From: Actinomortierella ambigua
Taxonomy: Eukaryota; Mortierellomycota; Mortierellomycetes; Mortierellales; Mortierellaceae
Direction: 5' to 3'
Assembly (NCBI GenBank): GCA_016098155.1
Contig: JAAAJB010000820.1
Span: forward strand, 1 to 11,645
DNA length: 11,645 bases
Below the pieces are notes generated by a model that was not told where the DNA came from, made no database searches, and saw only the letters and a list, made by a program, of their open reading frames with translations. Positions 1-8,887 of this stretch are shown in pieces (within the stretch, counting starts at the first letter, position 1; each line of letters opens with the position of its first letter). Made by a program: the position numbers and the translations under genes.

Positions 1-54
<54 letters not shown>

Positions 55-97
55 TTCACACACTCATACACACCACACACATACACACACACAAACC
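1..97. repeat. (CT)25 microsatellite followed by a CA-rich tract
   Basis: Positions 1-50 are an uninterrupted CT dinucleotide repeat. From about 55 to 96 the sequence changes to an irregular CA-rich run (cacacactcatacacacc type). This is simple-sequence DNA with no coding signal. The repeat is cut by the window edge, so its true length is unknown. Confidence 0.95.
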
Positions 98-936
98 CTT
101 CGTGGCACCATCCCAACCTCCTGTCGTCATTGTTAGAGTTGGCTGGGCAGACAGTAGATGACGGAGAACGAAGAGAAGCGCAACGCCAACCTTCTAATCT
201 TCCAGATTCTTCTCACTGCGGGTGGCAATTGCGCGGGGCGGGGTTGTCTCCGAAACTCCAAAACCTTCGCCCCGTGCCTCCCTCCCCCCGCCCCTCAGGG
301 AGGTTCTATTGTTGAAACAGTAGCGGAGAGTCAAGACACAAGGAGAGGCAAGACAAGAGAGGGTCTATCGATATTGCGGCTACACTGCCAACAAACAAAA
401 AAGGGTCCCGCCCCGCCCCGCCTCCTCGCCCCCGATGTACATGTATCTTCTTCGTCATGGGGTCACTGGGGAACAGCAAGGTAGGATAACAACTAGTCCT
501 TCTCTTCTAGATAGAATATTCATCCCACTGCAGCAGCAGCAGAAAGGACACGACTGATGAGAGCACCTCCAATGTTGTTGTTGTTGTTGTTGTTGTTATC
601 GTTGTTGTCGGTACCTGCTGCTGGGTAGCCTCCCCCCCCCCCATCCTGTTCCCATCCAATCCCCATCGCCTCTCTCAACAGGCAACAGCTTCTGGCGAAG
701 ATAGACTCGATAAAATAAAAAAGAAATTCTATTAAACTTTCTCTAACTTTGAGACACATCGCATCGCAGAAACAAAGGGCATAAAAGGTGTCGGCCCCCC
801 CACCTCCTCTTTTCTTTTTTTTTCCCCACCATATTTGTTTCTCTACTTGCACACACTTTTGGACGTGTTCAATTCAGCCTAGCCCAGTTCGCATTTCCCC
901 AACTGCCCTTTCTCCCTTCTCTCTCTCATTCATTGA
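98..936 (+). promoter_or_regulatory. Upstream region and pyrimidine-rich leader of the ATPase gene
   Basis: I find no convincing gene in this stretch. The longest open frame, 158-484, encodes a Pro/Arg-rich peptide without recognisable features. The region holds a CAG run at 530-541, a GTT triplet repeat at about 573-597, a C10-type run near 630, an AT-rich patch at 709-735 and a TATA-like cataaaag at 780-787. From about 795 to 935 the plus strand becomes strongly pyrimidine-rich (cctcctcttttctttttttttcccc, then ctcccttctctctctc), as is common just upstream of fungal start codons. The start codon at 937 follows directly. Promoter function is inferred from position only. Confidence 0.35.
573..597. 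repeat. (GTT)n triplet microsatellite
   Basis: About eight consecutive GTT units, followed after a short break (atc) by two more. It lies in the upstream region of the ATPase gene, with no open frame that would make it a coding homopolymer. Confidence 0.9.
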
Positions 937-3900
937 ATGGCCGACCCTGATCCCAAACCATCTGCCCCCGATCTCCCCTCTCAGGAGCTGGTCAGCGACC
1001 ACGATGCTTCCCCTCAGGTCGCCAGCTCTGGAGCAAGTGCCACCGACACCGTCCTGGACCCCGCTCAACACCACGCTGCTCTCACGCTGACACCCGCTGG
1101 TGTGGTTGCTCAGCAGGAGCAGCAGCAGCAGCAGCAGCACAAGGCTGCTCACTTTGCCAATGACGGCATAGTCGCCTCGAATGAGCAGCAGGTCGACGTC
1201 CCTGCCACGCTCGATGGCATTACCCCATCGACCGCTGAAGGCTACTCCATCTACTCCAACCTAAAGGATGGCAAGGTATGGTGTGAATGTCTGTTGGAGC
1301 ATGTGGGACACAAACAAACAAAAAAAAATGAATGACCGAATAGTGACAGCCTTGGTTGACCTTGACTGACGCATCCTCTGCTTATTGTTCTACTGCCCCC
1401 ACTCATCCCCCCCATATACCGCTGTTCTAGGCCAGTATCGAGCATCAGATTGAAATTAATGGTAAGTGGTGTGGTGACTCCGACGCATGGTGGTGGTGAT
1501 TGGTGGTGGGTGGGTGGATTTTGGGGGGGGGGGGAGGTTACTACTTACTATTCGGTGATCTGTGGCTATTTGTGACATTGCCCCTTCTATCATCATCCTG
1601 ATGGACCCTGTTATCAAAGAGGACGTTGATGGGGCAAGCAGATGATCGTTACACGGCCACTGCTTTGATCCTGATCACCATTCCATCCCGCTGGACAACT
1701 CAAATGTATATTTATACATACGCATATTTTAACTATAACAAGAAAGAGTATACACTGGAGTGGGGATATACACTGGATATATACACTGAGGAAACGCGCG
1801 AGGAGGGGAGATCCTTGTTCGAATCCACACTTGAACCTGGACAACACCACCTCTTTTTTTTTGTTCTTTTTTGCCTCTCCTTTCTCTCCTAACCCCTCTT
1901 TTCCCTCTCTCTCTCTTTAATCTTTGGCTCTTCTCGTATTGGTAGTCATTGACCTCGTCGATGTGCAGAGCAACAAGGATATCTCGCTCGAAGAGATCAT
2001 GGACAGTCTGCGCTACGTGATGGAGTACCGTATCAAGGGCGGTCGCTATCCTAGCCTCGACTACGACACCATGAAGCGTCTTGCCGAGGGTCTCTTGCTC
2101 AACATGGGTAACGTCGAGAAGCACAAGTTCAAGACAAAGCTGACCGAGGAGGCCGATGTCGCCTTCCAGCTCTTTGGCGAGTTTCTCTTGGAAGGTAAAC
2201 ACCCCGATGTCTTTATTTCTCACTATAGGCCCCGCACCAATAACATTCCCTTCTCCTCAATATACAAAGTTGCAGGACGCATACGCGCAAAAGAGGAACA
2301 AAGAAAGGAGAAAAGAAAACACACGACCTCGTTGCCTTTTTCGGTCTTCATTGGCAGGCCATTGCGGTGCATCTCCATACCAGACGACCCAGCCAGCTAG
2401 CTTTTCTTTTTTTTTCCCTCTCCCTCCCTCTCCCTCTCCCTCTCTCTCTTTCTCTTGCGCAGGACATCCTCGCCCTTGCCCACCCCTTGCTTCCTTCCTA
2501 CTGCTACTATTCTGTGACTACTACTGCTAGTTGGAAGACGGCCACCATCTCTCTCCTCTCCCCTCTTTCTCCCGTTCTCCATCTCTATCATCTCTATCTC
2601 TCTTTTTTCTCTTCTCTTGCATGCGCATGCATACATGTGCGCACATTCACTCCGCAGGAGGGCTGTTCTTCGGCCCTTTTATTGGCAAACGGCTGCTGCA
2701 CAGGAACAGTAGAATTGGACTGAATAAGGGGCGTCACCTGCCTATCGGCCCACTGATCAGGATGACATCGAAATCAACCATTGACAAGCGAGAGTCGTCG
2801 TCGTCTAAACTAACCCTCCCCCCCCCTCGCCGCCCGCGGCTTGTAATTCTTTGCACCGCCACTAATAGTCCAAGAGTTTCGCGCAGCTGTCGGTGAGAAA
2901 CCCGTCTCCGATCTTCGTCATGCCCTGAAACTGGACGTTCGCTGCGGTCCGACTGCCACCGAGCAGGAGAAGAAGTCGGCTGTGGCCCTGATTGCTCTAT
3001 TGACCTCGATGTACCCCCAGTTCTCCGAGTGGCGCGAACTGGTCAAGAGTGAAGGCCAGCCCTCTGTCCAGAAGGCAATGAAGGAGTATGCCGACCTTGC
3101 CGAAGCTGAGAGGATGCCCAACATGGGCGGCATGATTTTGGCCCCACAAGGTAACATAGCGTCCCTACATTCCATTGTTTTCGGACAATCTTCATCCCCT
3201 CTACCAGAAAGACTCTTAACACAATTTGAAAACTATGCTTTCTTTACATTACAGCCCTCTGCTTCGACCGACGGATAAAACGCTGTTTGAAGATGTTCAG
3301 GACCAACTTGGAGACAGGTCTACCTGCAGAGGCGATCCCCTCGCTCCAAGAGCACTACGGAAAGAACATTCTTCCTCAACCGCCAGCCCCGTCCGTCTTT
3401 AAGATGCTCATCAACCAGCTGAAGGATTTTATTATTCTGCTGCTTTTGGCTGTCGCTATCCTCAATGCTGCCACCAAAGAGTACATTCCCATGGCTGTTC
3501 TGTTGATTGTCGTTGTCTTGAACACCATCATCGGCTTTACACAAGAGTACAAGGCCAGCAAGGCCCTTGATGCCTTGACCCGTCTCTCGGTTCCCAAGGC
3601 CCAGGTGTTGCGCGATGGTCAGGTGTCAGTGGTTAACTCGGAGGAGTTGGTGCCTGGTGACATCGTCATTCTGGAGGAAGGTGACTCTGTGCCTGCAGAT
3701 TTGCGTCTGGCCGAAGTCTCTCAGCTCGAGATCATCGAGTCGGTCCTGACCGGTGAATCCGTCGCCGTCGTAAAGGACCCCAAGGAAATCAAGACTCTGA
3801 CACGCAAGCTGCCTCTGGGTGATTGCAGAGGCAACGCCTTCATGTCGACCGTGGTGGCCAAGGGTCGTGGAAAAGGTATCGTGGTCCGCACAGGTCGCCA

Positions 3901-6364
3901 GACGGAGATGGGCAAGATCAGTGCCGCCATTTCCGGTGCGGGCAACCAGCTAACTCCGGTCCAGCGCAAGTTGGCCAAGCTGGGCAAGCTGTTGGTCCTG
4001 TTTGCCATTGTGCTCTGTGCGCTTATTGCCGGTATCACCATTGCGTACAAGAACCCCGTCGAGGCGTCGCTCAAGCAAGCCCTCAGCTTGGCTGTCTCTG
4101 TTATTCCTGAAGGTCTGGTCGCCGTCGTGACGGTGACCATGGCGGTTGGTGTGCGCCGCATGGCTGCTCAACAAGCGATCGTCCGTACACTGCCTGCAGT
4201 CGAGACTCTTGGTGGTGTGACCTTTATCTGCTCAGACAAGACCGGTACACTGACGGAGGGCAAGATGGGTGCTGCTGAACTGTGGACCAGTGACGGTGTC
4301 GCGTATGGCTTTACTGAGAGCACCAGTCTGGATCCCAACAAGGGCGACGTCACACTCCGCAATGACCCCTCTCATGTTATTGAAAAGGCGCTCGACAAGG
4401 TGCCTGCTCAGATGCTGATCTCGCTCATGGTTTCGTCGCTTTGCAACAACTCATCTGTTGTTCCCAAAGAAGACACGGACGAAGACGGTCAAGATGTTGC
4501 TGCCTCAAAGATTTCGATTCCAAACGAAAAGGCTGGGGCCACTGCTGGTTCGGACACAGTGGAGTGGAAGGGCATTGGTGACCCTACAGAGGTGGCATTG
4601 GTGGTTGCCGCTCAAAAGGCCGGTTTCCCCAAGACGTTTTTCCACGAACTTGGCTATACCCGTATCTATGAACAGGCCTTTGATTCTGAGCGCAAGATGA
4701 TGAGTGTTGTCTACAAGGCCCCCTTCGACTCTACTCTGCCCGAGGGTGAGCACTTTGAGTTTGTCCTCGCCAAGGGTGCCCCCGAAGAGGTATTGAACCG
4801 CTGTGTTGGCTTTCTGCCTGCTGTGGATTCCTCGGTGGTTGCCAACCCACTTGACGTTCTCAAGCCCGATAATACGGATGTGACACAGCCCGTGACTGAG
4901 GAGTTTTACGACAAGGTCTCGGACGCGTCTGGCCGCATGGCTGATAACGGTCTGCGTGTGCTCGGTCTGGCCTACAAGCGTGTCAAGATCAACGGAGGTG
5001 GTGCCGAGGCCGTCGAAGACTATGACAGTCTGGAGAACATTGACAAGGTGAAGGAATCCAAGGAGGCGCCCGCATCCACATTCCAGCCGACGGAGCTCGA
5101 CAAGATTACGGCTGCGAATGCCAACCAGCCCGACGATGATGGTGAGGATGCCGTGCCTCCAGGCTATTCCGAGCACGACCTGGTGTTCCTGGGCCTCATT
5201 GGCCTGATTGACCCGGCCCGTGCCGGCGTGAAGGAATCTGTTCGAATTTGCAAGGAGGCCGGTATCACGGTTGTGATGATCACGGGCGACCACATTAAGA
5301 CGGCAAGCGCCATTGCTCGGGAGCTGGGCATTTTAAGCGAAGGCGGACGTGCGATTAAGGGTGAGGAGCTGGATCTGCTGTCGGAGCAAGCTATCGCAGA
5401 GCTGAAGCCCTTCCCGAACGTGTTTGCACGTGTGTCGCCGGACAACAAGCTGAAGCTGGTGCAGGCTCTGAAGAGCCGTGGCGAGTCTGTGGCGATGACG
5501 GGCGACGGTGTGAACGACGCGCCGGCGATCAAGGCTGCAGATATCGGTGTGGCAATGGGCATTGCTGGTACGGACATTACCAAGCAGGCCGCAGACATTG
5601 TATTGGCGAACGACAATTTCAACACGATCAAGAAAGCCGTGGAGGAAGGCCGACGTGTGTTTGACAACATTCTCAAGTTTATCGTCTACCTGTTGAGCTG
5701 CAACTGTGCCGAAATCTTTTTGTTCCTGTTGTGTTCGATTATCAACGTTGAGCTGCCGTTCACTGTGATCATGATTCTGTGGGCCAACATTATTGCCGAT
5801 GTGCCTCCAGCATTGGCGCTTGGTGTCGAGCCTCCTGAGCGCGGCCTGATGAGCCGTCCTCCACGATCGCCAAAGCGCAGCATTATCACACTGACGTCGC
5901 TGTGCATTATCCTCTACCAGTCAATGTTGATGATGTTGATGACCTTTGGTGTTTACATGTGGGGCCGCAAGGGCCTGCCGGGAATTCTTCCAAAGAAGTT
6001 TGAGGACACGAACATGGACAAGGCAGTCTTTGATCAGTGGCATGCCCAAGAGGGCTATGCGCAGGCCGAAGCATTTGCGTTCTTGACGACCTTGCAATTG
6101 CTGCAGGGTTTCCTGTCGCGCACCATCAAGACTTCGGTGTTCCGGACCAACTTGATGACGAACAAGTGGATGATCATTGGTGTCATGACATCGTTTGTGC
6201 TGATGCTCCTGGGTCTGTACGTGCCTGGATTGAACGACGTGGTGCTGGAGCTGCAGGGCATCAACGGTATTTCGTGGGCGAAGATTGTCGTCGGCTGCAT
6301 TGCCCTCATTATGTTCAGCGAGGTGGAGAAGTTCTTCCTCCGCCGTTTCAAGCTGACTCTGTAA
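937..6364 (+). CDS. P2-type cation-transporting P-type ATPase with long N-terminal extension
   Basis: An ATP-driven cation pump of an internal or plasma membrane. Proposed join: 937-1275, 1431-1461, 1946-2194, 2869-3150, 3255-6364, giving 1336 residues. Every junction is GT...AG and the phases agree. Catalytic motifs seen: TGES (residues 466-469, actuator domain), IPEGL in M4 (E586), CSDKTGTLT with phospho-acceptor D628, KGAPE (807-811, nucleotide binding), TGD (977-979), DPAR (953-956) and GDGVNDAP (1050-1057). Ten hydrophobic segments fall at about 356-373, 377-395, 545-565, 575-600, 1107-1131, 1134-1157, 1179-1203, 1237-1254, 1272-1291 and 1306-1323. Ion-site residues N1117 and E1120 (M5) and N1145 and D1149 (M6) are kept. 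M6 reads NIIAD, close to PMR1/SPCA, whereas IPEGLVAV and TLTEGKM recall fungal ENA sodium pumps. Ca, Mn or Na transport is therefore undecided. Residues 1-310 precede M1, longer than usual for the family. Exon 1 encodes a Gln-rich, probably disordered tail. Confidence 0.9.
1276..1430 (+). other. ATPase gene intron 1
   Basis: The donor is AAG|GTATGG after residue K113 and the acceptor is TTCTAG|GCC. It is 155 nt long and phase 0. It contains an A-run at 1320-1328 and in-frame stops, so retention would truncate the protein. Confidence 0.75.
1462..1945 (+). other. ATPase gene intron 2 (484 nt)
   Basis: The donor ATG|GTAAGT is near consensus and the acceptor is TTGGTAG|TC. A CTAAC branch-like sequence lies near 1889, followed by a long pyrimidine tract. 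The phase is 1, and the joined codon G+TC gives Val. The 484 nt also contain a G-run of about ten at 1526-1535 and an AT-rich patch of TATA-like motifs at 1700-1790. I see no gene in it. Confidence 0.75.
2195..2868 (+). other. ATPase gene intron 3 (674 nt), CT-rich
   Basis: The donor is GAAG|GTAAAC. CTAAC at 2810-2814 lies about 55 nt before the acceptor TAATAG|TC. It is phase 1. Two acceptors six bases apart (exon start 2869 or 2875) both keep the frame. The intron carries CT-rich tracts at 2400-2455 and 2545-2620. A simple join across it gives a continuous helical protein, so no hidden exon is required, though a small alternative exon cannot be excluded. Confidence 0.65.
3151..3254 (+). other. 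ATPase gene intron 4
   Basis: The donor is CAAG|GTAACA and the acceptor ACATTACAG|CC. It is 104 nt, phase 1, with a CTTAAC branch-like sequence near 3214. The joined codon G+CC is Ala301. The frame then runs on through an arginine- and lysine-rich linker into the main ATPase exon, which confirms the junction. Confidence 0.85.
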
Positions 6365-7171
6365 AAAAAATATGAATATCTCTGTACAATAATATGTTCT
6401 AGCATAGTATTTCAACAATAATAATATCTCCGACTTTTTTTTGGCATTTTTTGTTTTCGCTCCACCGCCGCACTGGCCTTTGTCACTTCTTGCTGAGGGA
6501 TGAGGAGGACAATGTGTCTGTGTACATGTGAAGAGGCAAGGAGCCCACTCTTTGTCATTTCCTTCGGCTTTTTGATGGTGACTGACAGGTGTTGAGAGCC
6601 TAGAGGGCAATAGCCCACTACTGGACTTTCTGTGTCTTGTCGACTCTTCATGGTCTCATCTTTTCCACCTCTGGCATATTCTGGCAAAGTAGGATTGCTA
6701 GTTCGGCGGCGTGCACAACAACAGCAGGTTGTTCGGACAGTCTTACACAGCAGCCAGTCAGTCAGCCAGCCAGCCAGCAGCAATTGAACACCAGCGTGCG
6801 CATTTAGTGTTCTCGAATACAGCCGCCACAACAAAAACACAAGGGCCAGAAATAACAGACTTTCTGCCTACACATTACACATGGTTACTGTTTGAACCAA
6901 CAACAAATAAGATACATGTGGAGAGTTGGCAAATACCACGGGCAAGGAGCACAGTTTATCTACTTGAGGCAGTAGCGGCAAAGGCTTCTACTCTTTTCCT
7001 TTCTTCTTTCTTCTCTAGTCTTTCGCTTGTTCGGCTCCCTCCACCACCCTCCAATACACTTTTTGGCACCCCACGTTAGGTGACGCTCAGTCTTCTCTTT
7101 CTCCCACACATCCACAGCAGCCTTTTCCCTTCGCTCTCTCCTCCCTTCCTACCCTTTCGACTTGTTTCAGC
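6365..7171 (+). other. Intergenic region: ATPase 3' UTR and promoter of the secreted-protein gene
   Basis: Immediately after the stop codon comes an AT-rich 3' UTR (A8 run, aataatatg at about 6389, caacaataataatatc at 6413-6428), typical of a fungal polyadenylation region. The middle holds a short imperfect cagc/cagt tandem at 6750-6780. From about 6985 to 7171 the plus strand is pyrimidine-rich (ttcctttcttctttcttctc, ctcttccctt), which fits the leader of the gene starting at 7172. A long frame at 6711-7079 begins only at a GTG and has no domain signature, so I do not call it. No RNA gene was recognised. Confidence 0.5.
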
Positions 7172-8648
7172 ATGGCTCGCCTCTCGTTGATCTCGACCCT
7201 TGTCGCCCTCTTTGTTCTGTGCCTGTCTGTTGTCCGTGCGGCTGAGCTTTATGCTCCGGGCAACCCATTCAACTGCACGGCCTTCAAGGACAACTGCAGG
7301 AGTCTGGTCATCAGTCGCTTTGGCGGCGGCAAAAAGTAAGGTGCCTCCCACCAACGGGCCTCTAGACTAGACTACACACCCAAGACCGTCTTCAGGTCAA
7401 TCGGAGAAGGCTGACCTTTTTTTTTTTTTTTTTTTTTTGCTCTTTCTATTCCCTCCATCCTCTATTAGCGCGACGTTCTCGAGTGTCTCGTCTCAGTGCA
7501 ACGGCACAATCACGGATGGTAAGGGGAGAAAAAAACCAAAAGTTCAGAAACCCACCGCCATTACCACCACTACCACCACCACGACACAGGAATGAATGAA
7601 TGGGATGGCAATTGTGATGAACAAGCACAACAAGGCCGAGAGGTGGAGGGGTGTGAGCGAGTGAGAGCCGTTGTTTGTATCCCTGCGCCAGTACATTTAC
7701 CCACCCACATACATACACGGACGGACGATGCACTGCCCTGAAAAAATCACGCTCCACTCAACGGTCTTCACGCCCCCCTGTTTCCCGCAACCAACCACCT
7801 CGCCTCTGTTTAATTACGCTCTCACCTTGGCTGTCACTCTCCCCCTCCACAATCCACCCGACCATTTGTATCCCTATTCCCTTTTGCTGGAGTGCGGACA
7901 CCCTCTCGGCTCATTTTTTCTGATCTTCAAAGGCAACCACGTTGTAGGGAGGAAAGGGTAGAGAGAGAGATAGAGCGAGAGAAGAGAATGAGGCGTTCTT
8001 CATGCGGATCCCTCTCTCTCTCTCTACTCTCTTTTCTCTCTTTCTGCAAACAAATGAACTGGCTTTACACACAGCAACGTTGGGCGGAATGGACAGAGAG
8101 AGAGAGAGAGAGAGAGAGGCTCTCAAAAGAGTCACCATTTTGTGTACTCTCAGTCTTGTGTCCACGGAAATTTTGGACCCATGGCGCAGAGGGAGAGAGA
8201 GAGAAAGAGAGAGAGAGAGGAGTAATGCCAGGCAGGGAGAAGGGGCCCCACTCCCTTCATTTCTCCACTATCTCATGTACGCTACAACTCTGTGTATTAA
8301 TTATACAACAACTCCACACTGAACTCCTGCCCTTTTTATTCATTTCCTCCTATCCAATTAGTCAAACCCCTCTGCGACGTCAAGGTGGCCTGCTTCGCCG
8401 TCTTCGCCGCCCCCAACCAGCCCGTCGCCCCACCACCTATGCCTGGCAACGGCACCAATGCCACCGCGGGCGCCCCTGTCCCGGCCACATTCACCAAGGA
8501 GTCACTGACCGATGACCTCATTGCCATGTACGACACTTCCAAGTGCCCTGGTACCAGCGGCGTCGGCAGCCTGTTCCAGGCCTCAACTTCCTTTGGAGCA
8601 TTGGTCGCACTGGTTGCTATGATCTCTGTGATCATTCAGACCATCTAA
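7172..8648 (+). CDS. Small secreted, six-cysteine, GPI-anchored-type surface protein
   Basis: Proposed join 7172-7335, 7469-7518, 8362-8648, giving 166 residues; all junctions are GT...AG and in phase. Residues 1-23 are a clear signal peptide (MARLSL, a hydrophobic core of Leu/Val/Ala, cleavage after VRA). The mature part has six cysteines (C35, C42, C65, C76, C82, C133), which could form three disulphides. It has five N-glycosylation sequons (N34, N55, N66, N101, N104) and a Pro/Ala/Gly-rich stretch at 88-113. The C-terminus, about 146-166, is a small-residue STS followed by a hydrophobic tail ending in IIQTI, the pattern of a GPI-attachment signal. The protein is therefore probably displayed on the plasma membrane or wall. 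The cysteine number and spacing do not match the eight-cysteine CFEM domain. I do not recognise the family, so the function is unknown. The ATG is chosen because it gives the signal peptide directly. Confidence 0.75.
7336..7468 (+). other. Secreted-protein gene intron 1 with T22 run
   Basis: The donor is AAAAA|GTAAGG and the acceptor TCTATTAG|C. It is 133 nt, phase 2, and the joined codon AA+C is Asn55 of a glycosylation sequon. It contains CTGAC at 7411-7415 directly followed by a run of 22 T (7417-7438), which can serve as branch site plus polypyrimidine tract. Without splicing, TAA comes directly after K54-K55. Confidence 0.75.
7519..8361 (+). other. Secreted-protein gene intron 2 (843 nt)
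   Basis: The donor is GATG|GTAAGG and the acceptor CCAATTAG|TC. The phase is 1, and the joined codon G+TC is Val72. The intron is far longer than the coding sequence of the gene (501 nt). It contains a CT tract at about 8008-8045 and GA tracts at 8093-8118 and 8199-8219. Open frames inside it (for example 7892-8515) are low-complexity Arg/Glu or Ser/Leu products of these repeats. I see no nested gene or RNA. Confidence 0.7.
8008..8220. repeat. CT tract followed by GA tracts within intron 2
   Basis: A CT-rich run (about 8010-8042) is followed 50 nt later by a (GA)n run at 8093-8118 and another interrupted one at 8199-8219. The two kinds of tract are complementary, so the transcript could form a long hairpin. 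Pairing is inferred from sequence alone. Confidence 0.8.
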
Positions 8649-8652
8649 TAAA
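8647..8652 (+). terminator. AATAAA polyadenylation signal overlapping the stop codon
   Basis: The stop codon TAA (8646-8648) runs directly into TAATAAA, so the hexamer AATAAA shares its first two bases with the stop codon. A T-run (ttttattttttttatg) follows at 8661-8675. The hexamer is the canonical signal. Its use is not proven, and cleavage usually follows 10-30 nt downstream. Confidence 0.45.
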
Positions 8653-8887
8653 CGCAGCTTTTATTTTTTTTATGTTAACTAAAAAAAGAACAATCAACTG
8701 TACGTTAGTTGGAAGAGAACTTGAGTGTTGTACATTGCAGGAAAAACAAAGGAGTCGCCGCTCTCTCTCATAATGCATCGTACTCCATGGCCCTCTAGTA
8801 CCATGCTAAAGAGAATCTACTTGGGGCGGTACCAATATCCAAAAAAAATTATATTTATTTTGATATGCAGTTGTTCTGCGCGTGGTT

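Noticed and set aside
158..484. Open frame of 108 codons upstream of the ATPase gene
   Set aside because: Biased Pro/Arg/Ser composition, no domain, no good start context and no splice partner. It looks like chance in GC-rich DNA.
4505..5293. Antisense frame of 262 codons inside the ATPase exon
   Set aside because: It lies wholly opposite a strongly conserved catalytic exon. Its composition follows from the sense codons, and it has no features of its own.
5921..6610. Antisense frame of 229 codons across the ATPase 3' end
   Set aside because: It is rich in His/Gln, as expected from the complement of the membrane-segment codons. It has no conserved motif.
6750..6782. cagc/cagt tandem considered as a CRISPR-like or structured repeat
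   Set aside because: The unit is only four bases, there are no spacers and the context is eukaryotic, so it is a simple microsatellite.
6711..7079. Open frame of 122 codons between the two plus-strand genes
   Set aside because: It begins at GTG, crosses the pyrimidine-rich leader of the next gene and has no recognisable domain.
7892..8515. Long frames in intron 2 of the secreted-protein gene
   Set aside because: They are Arg/Glu or Ser/Leu translations of GA and CT repeats. The real exon at 8362 is read in another frame, with matching phase.
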